23,644 bases of DNA. Origin: JAQGMJ01 sp036271855 (GTDB lineage Bacteria; Pseudomonadota; Gammaproteobacteria; Burkholderiales; JAEUOS01). The DNA lies in NCBI GenBank assembly GCA_036271855.1, contig DATAZV010000194.1:1-23644 (forward strand), given 5' to 3'. The notes beneath the pieces were generated by a model. The model had not been told where the DNA came from. It ran no database searches and saw only the letters and a list, made by a program, of their open reading frames with translations. A program made the translations under genes and the position numbers. Below, one piece after another: positions 21,931-23,644 of this stretch (the stretch's first letter is position 1; every line of letters starts with the position of its first letter).

Positions 21931-22788
21931 ATGAGTCTCGCCGCATCCAATTCGCGCTCCGAGGTGCCGCCGCGGGACCAGGCTGCCGGCCTGCGCTCGC
22001 TGTTCAAGCGCCGCGCCTTGCGCATCTTGCCGGTACTGCCGGCAGGTGACCCGGCCGCGCAAGGCGCGGCCGCCGCGTTGCTGGCGCGCGAGCTTGCCGC
22101 CACCGGGCAGCGGGTGATCCTGCTGGACGAGAGCGGCGCCGCCGCGCGGCCGCTGGGCGCCAAGCCGCGCCACGATTTGCTCGCCCTGATCGAGGGCAAG
22201 CACGAGTTCGACGGCGTCGCCGTGCGCACCGCGCCCAATCTGCGTTACGTCGCAGTGGCCGCCGGCCTGCCGTCGCTGATCGCCGCCGATGCTGCCGGCG
22301 ACCAGTTCTTTACCGGATTTCTGAATCTCTCCGAACCCGCCGATACGCTGGTGCTCAATCTGGTCGGCACGCTGACTCCCGCCGGCAACCTGTGGCTGCC
22401 TGCCCTGGAGGCATCTTCGGCCAACCTGCTGGTCGCCGGCGTCGGCGACAGCGACCTCACCGCCGCCTACGCCGCGATCAAGCAGGCGTATGCCGGTGCG
22501 GCCGCCACGCCCGCCTTTCGCGTGCTGGTCAACGGCGCCGCCAGCGAGCGCGCGGCGCGCGCGGTCTGCGCCAAGATCGCCGAGGCGGCACGCCGCTTCC
22601 TGGCGCTGCAAGTCGACTACGCGGGCAACGTCCCGCCCACCGCCAATGGCGTCCTGCTGGGGCGCTCTCTCGCCGCCCAGGCCTATCCCGAGGCGGTTCG
22701 CGTGATGCACCGGGTGGCGCAGGAAAGCCGCGCCTGGCGCGTGGCCGAATGCATCGCCGACGACAACGAATTCACCCAATCCAATTAA
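21931..22788 (+). CDS. flhG: FlhG/FleN-like MinD-family protein with degenerate ATPase motifs
   Basis: The protein has 285 aa. Position between flhF and fliA and the N-terminal DQAAGLRSLF (16-25, the DQAxxLR motif that stimulates FlhF) identify it as FlhG. The MinD-type fold is visible: RILPVLPAGD, then LLARELAATGQRVILLDES and HDLLALIEGKHEFDGVAV. However, the deviant Walker A KGGxGK[ST] is replaced by DPAAQGA (40-46), losing both lysines. The Walker B aspartate is replaced by N143 (DTLVLNLVGTLT). ATP hydrolysis therefore looks lost. The start at 21931 has GAGAG 7 nt upstream, overlapping the flhF stop; ATGs at 21913 and 21892 are alternatives that would overlap flhF. Confidence 0.88.
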   Translation: MSLAASNSRSEVPPRDQAAGLRSLFKRRALRILPVLPAGDPAAQGAAAALLARELAATGQRVILLDESGAAARPLGAKPRHDLLALIEGKHEFDGVAVRTAPNLRYVAVAAGLPSLIAADAAGDQFFTGFLNLSEPADTLVLNLVGTLTPAGNLWLPALEASSANLLVAGVGDSDLTAAYAAIKQAYAGAAATPAFRVLVNGAASERAARAVCAKIAEAARRFLALQVDYAGNVPPTANGVLLGRSLAAQAYPEAVRVMHRVAQESRAWRVAECIADDNEFTQSN

Positions 22789-22823
22789 TCCCAGGCTTGC
22801 CCATAGCAGGAGTCTTCCACGAC

Positions 22824-23537
22824 ATGTATACGGCTACCGGCGTTCTTGAACGCAACCAAAAAATCGAGCAGTTCGTCCCCCTGGTCAAGCGCATGGCCCA
22901 TCATCTGCTCGCGCGCCTGCCGGCCTCGGTGCAGGCCGACGACCTGATCCAGGCCGGAATGATCGGCCTGATGGATGCCGCCGGGCGCTTCGAGGAAGGC
23001 CACGGTGCGCAATTCGAAACCTATGCCAGCCAGCGCATCAAGGGGGCGATGCTCGACGAACTGCGCTCCAACGACTGGATGCCGCGCGGGGTGCGCAAGG
23101 CGCAGCGCGACATCGAAAAGGCGATCGGCAAGCTCGAGCATCGCCTGGGCCGCCCGCCGGCCGAGCTCGAAGTCGCCAAGGAGATGGATGTATCGCTTTC
23201 CGACTACCAGGAAATGCTGGCCGAGGCCCGCGGCGCACAGTTGGTGCACTTCGACGAGATCGACAGCGAGGACGACAACGAGCCCTTCCTGGATCGCAAT
23301 TCCGTTACCAGCGGCTCTGATCCTCTTGAACAACTGAAGGATGCACGCTTCAAGAGATCCCTGGTTGCCGCCATCGAGGGCTTGCCGGAGCGGGAAAAGA
23401 TGCTGATGGGCCTGTATTACGAGCAGGAACTCAATTTCAAGGAAATCGCCGCGGTTCTGGGCGTCACCGAATCGCGCATCTGCCAATTGCACAGCCAGGC
23501 GGTAGCGCGGATCCGGGTCAAGCTGAAGGACTGGTAA
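22824..23537 (+). CDS. fliA: Flagellar sigma factor FliA (sigma-28)
   Basis: The protein has 237 aa, close to E. coli FliA (239). Region 2 includes FVPLVKRMAHHLLARLPASV, DDLIQAGMIGLMDAAGRFEE and FETYASQRIKGAMLDELRSN; region 3 has GRPPAELEVAKEMDVSLSDY. Region 4 ends LPEREKMLMGLYYEQELNFK, EIAAVLGVTESRICQLHSQA. FliA directs RNA polymerase to late promoters such as those before fliS and the proximal flagellin here, and is held inactive by FlgM until the hook is complete. AGGAG (22808-22812) precedes the ATG with a rather long 11-nt spacing. It lies 35 bp after flhG. Confidence 0.97.
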   Translation: MYTATGVLERNQKIEQFVPLVKRMAHHLLARLPASVQADDLIQAGMIGLMDAAGRFEEGHGAQFETYASQRIKGAMLDELRSNDWMPRGVRKAQRDIEKAIGKLEHRLGRPPAELEVAKEMDVSLSDYQEMLAEARGAQLVHFDEIDSEDDNEPFLDRNSVTSGSDPLEQLKDARFKRSLVAAIEGLPEREKMLMGLYYEQELNFKEIAAVLGVTESRICQLHSQAVARIRVKLKDW

Positions 23538-23582
23538 AGCGCCGTCGGCGGTCGCGGGTCCCCCGGGAGCACCGCAGCGCCA

Positions 23583-23605
23583 TGGCCATCGAGGGATGAT
23601 GGCCA
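23583..23605. repeat. Inverted repeat downstream of fliA
   Basis: TGGCCATC (23583-23590), a 7-nt loop and GATGGCCA (23598-23605) form a perfect 8-bp stem 45 nt after the fliA stop. No T-run follows. It may end the flhB-flhA-flhF-flhG-fliA transcript; the rest to 23644 holds nothing I can identify. Confidence 0.4.
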
Positions 23606-23644
23606 ATCACGTAGAATGCACGGCACTTCCCTCTTCCCGGGGGT

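Overview
The window is a flagellar and chemotaxis island, almost entirely of known families, from a GC-rich Gram-negative bacterium. FlhDC occurs together with CheV, CheZ, FlhF/FlhG, FlaG and an FlhX-like protein, and gene order and coding style fit Burkholderiales, most likely the Oxalobacteraceae (Herbaspirillum/Massilia/Janthinobacterium relatives). That placement is inferred from content; no marker gene for taxonomy is present.

The left arm (1-8188) is all on the minus strand. In transcription order it holds two paralogous flagellins, flaG, fliD (cap), fliS and fliT (export chaperones), a FliK-like hook-length protein, a small FlhB-C-terminal-domain (FlhX-like) protein, a YcgR-type PilZ brake and the start of a TPR protein that runs off the window. 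A sigma-28 type promoter lies before fliS and a good candidate lies before the proximal flagellin. Hairpins crowd the flagellin 3' region.

From 8189 to 8898 is a 710-bp intergenic region upstream of flhDC. It carries a perfect 14-bp palindrome, a second 21-bp imperfect palindrome with the same core, and a GC-rich hairpin, so it is the probable control region of the flagellar master regulator. The right arm (8899-23537) is on the plus strand: flhD-flhC, an unrecognised 116-aa gene, motA-motB (stator), cheV-cheY-cheZ-cheA (signal transduction), then flhB-flhA (export gate), flhF-flhG (placement and number control) and fliA (sigma-28). A 68-aa minus-strand gene with its own Shine-Dalgarno and intrinsic terminator interrupts the plus-strand run between cheA and flhB.

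The genes form one regulatory circuit: FlhDC at the top, FlhA/FlhB completing export, FliA made at the right end, and FliA promoters on the late genes at the left end. I see no wholly new multi-gene system. The most unusual points are an FlhG that has lost its ATPase motifs but keeps the FlhF-activating DQAxxLR motif, a FliK-like/FlhX-like pair in overlapping genes, an unrecognised duplicated-motif protein between flhC and motA, the small antisense gene before flhB, and the palindromes before flhDC.
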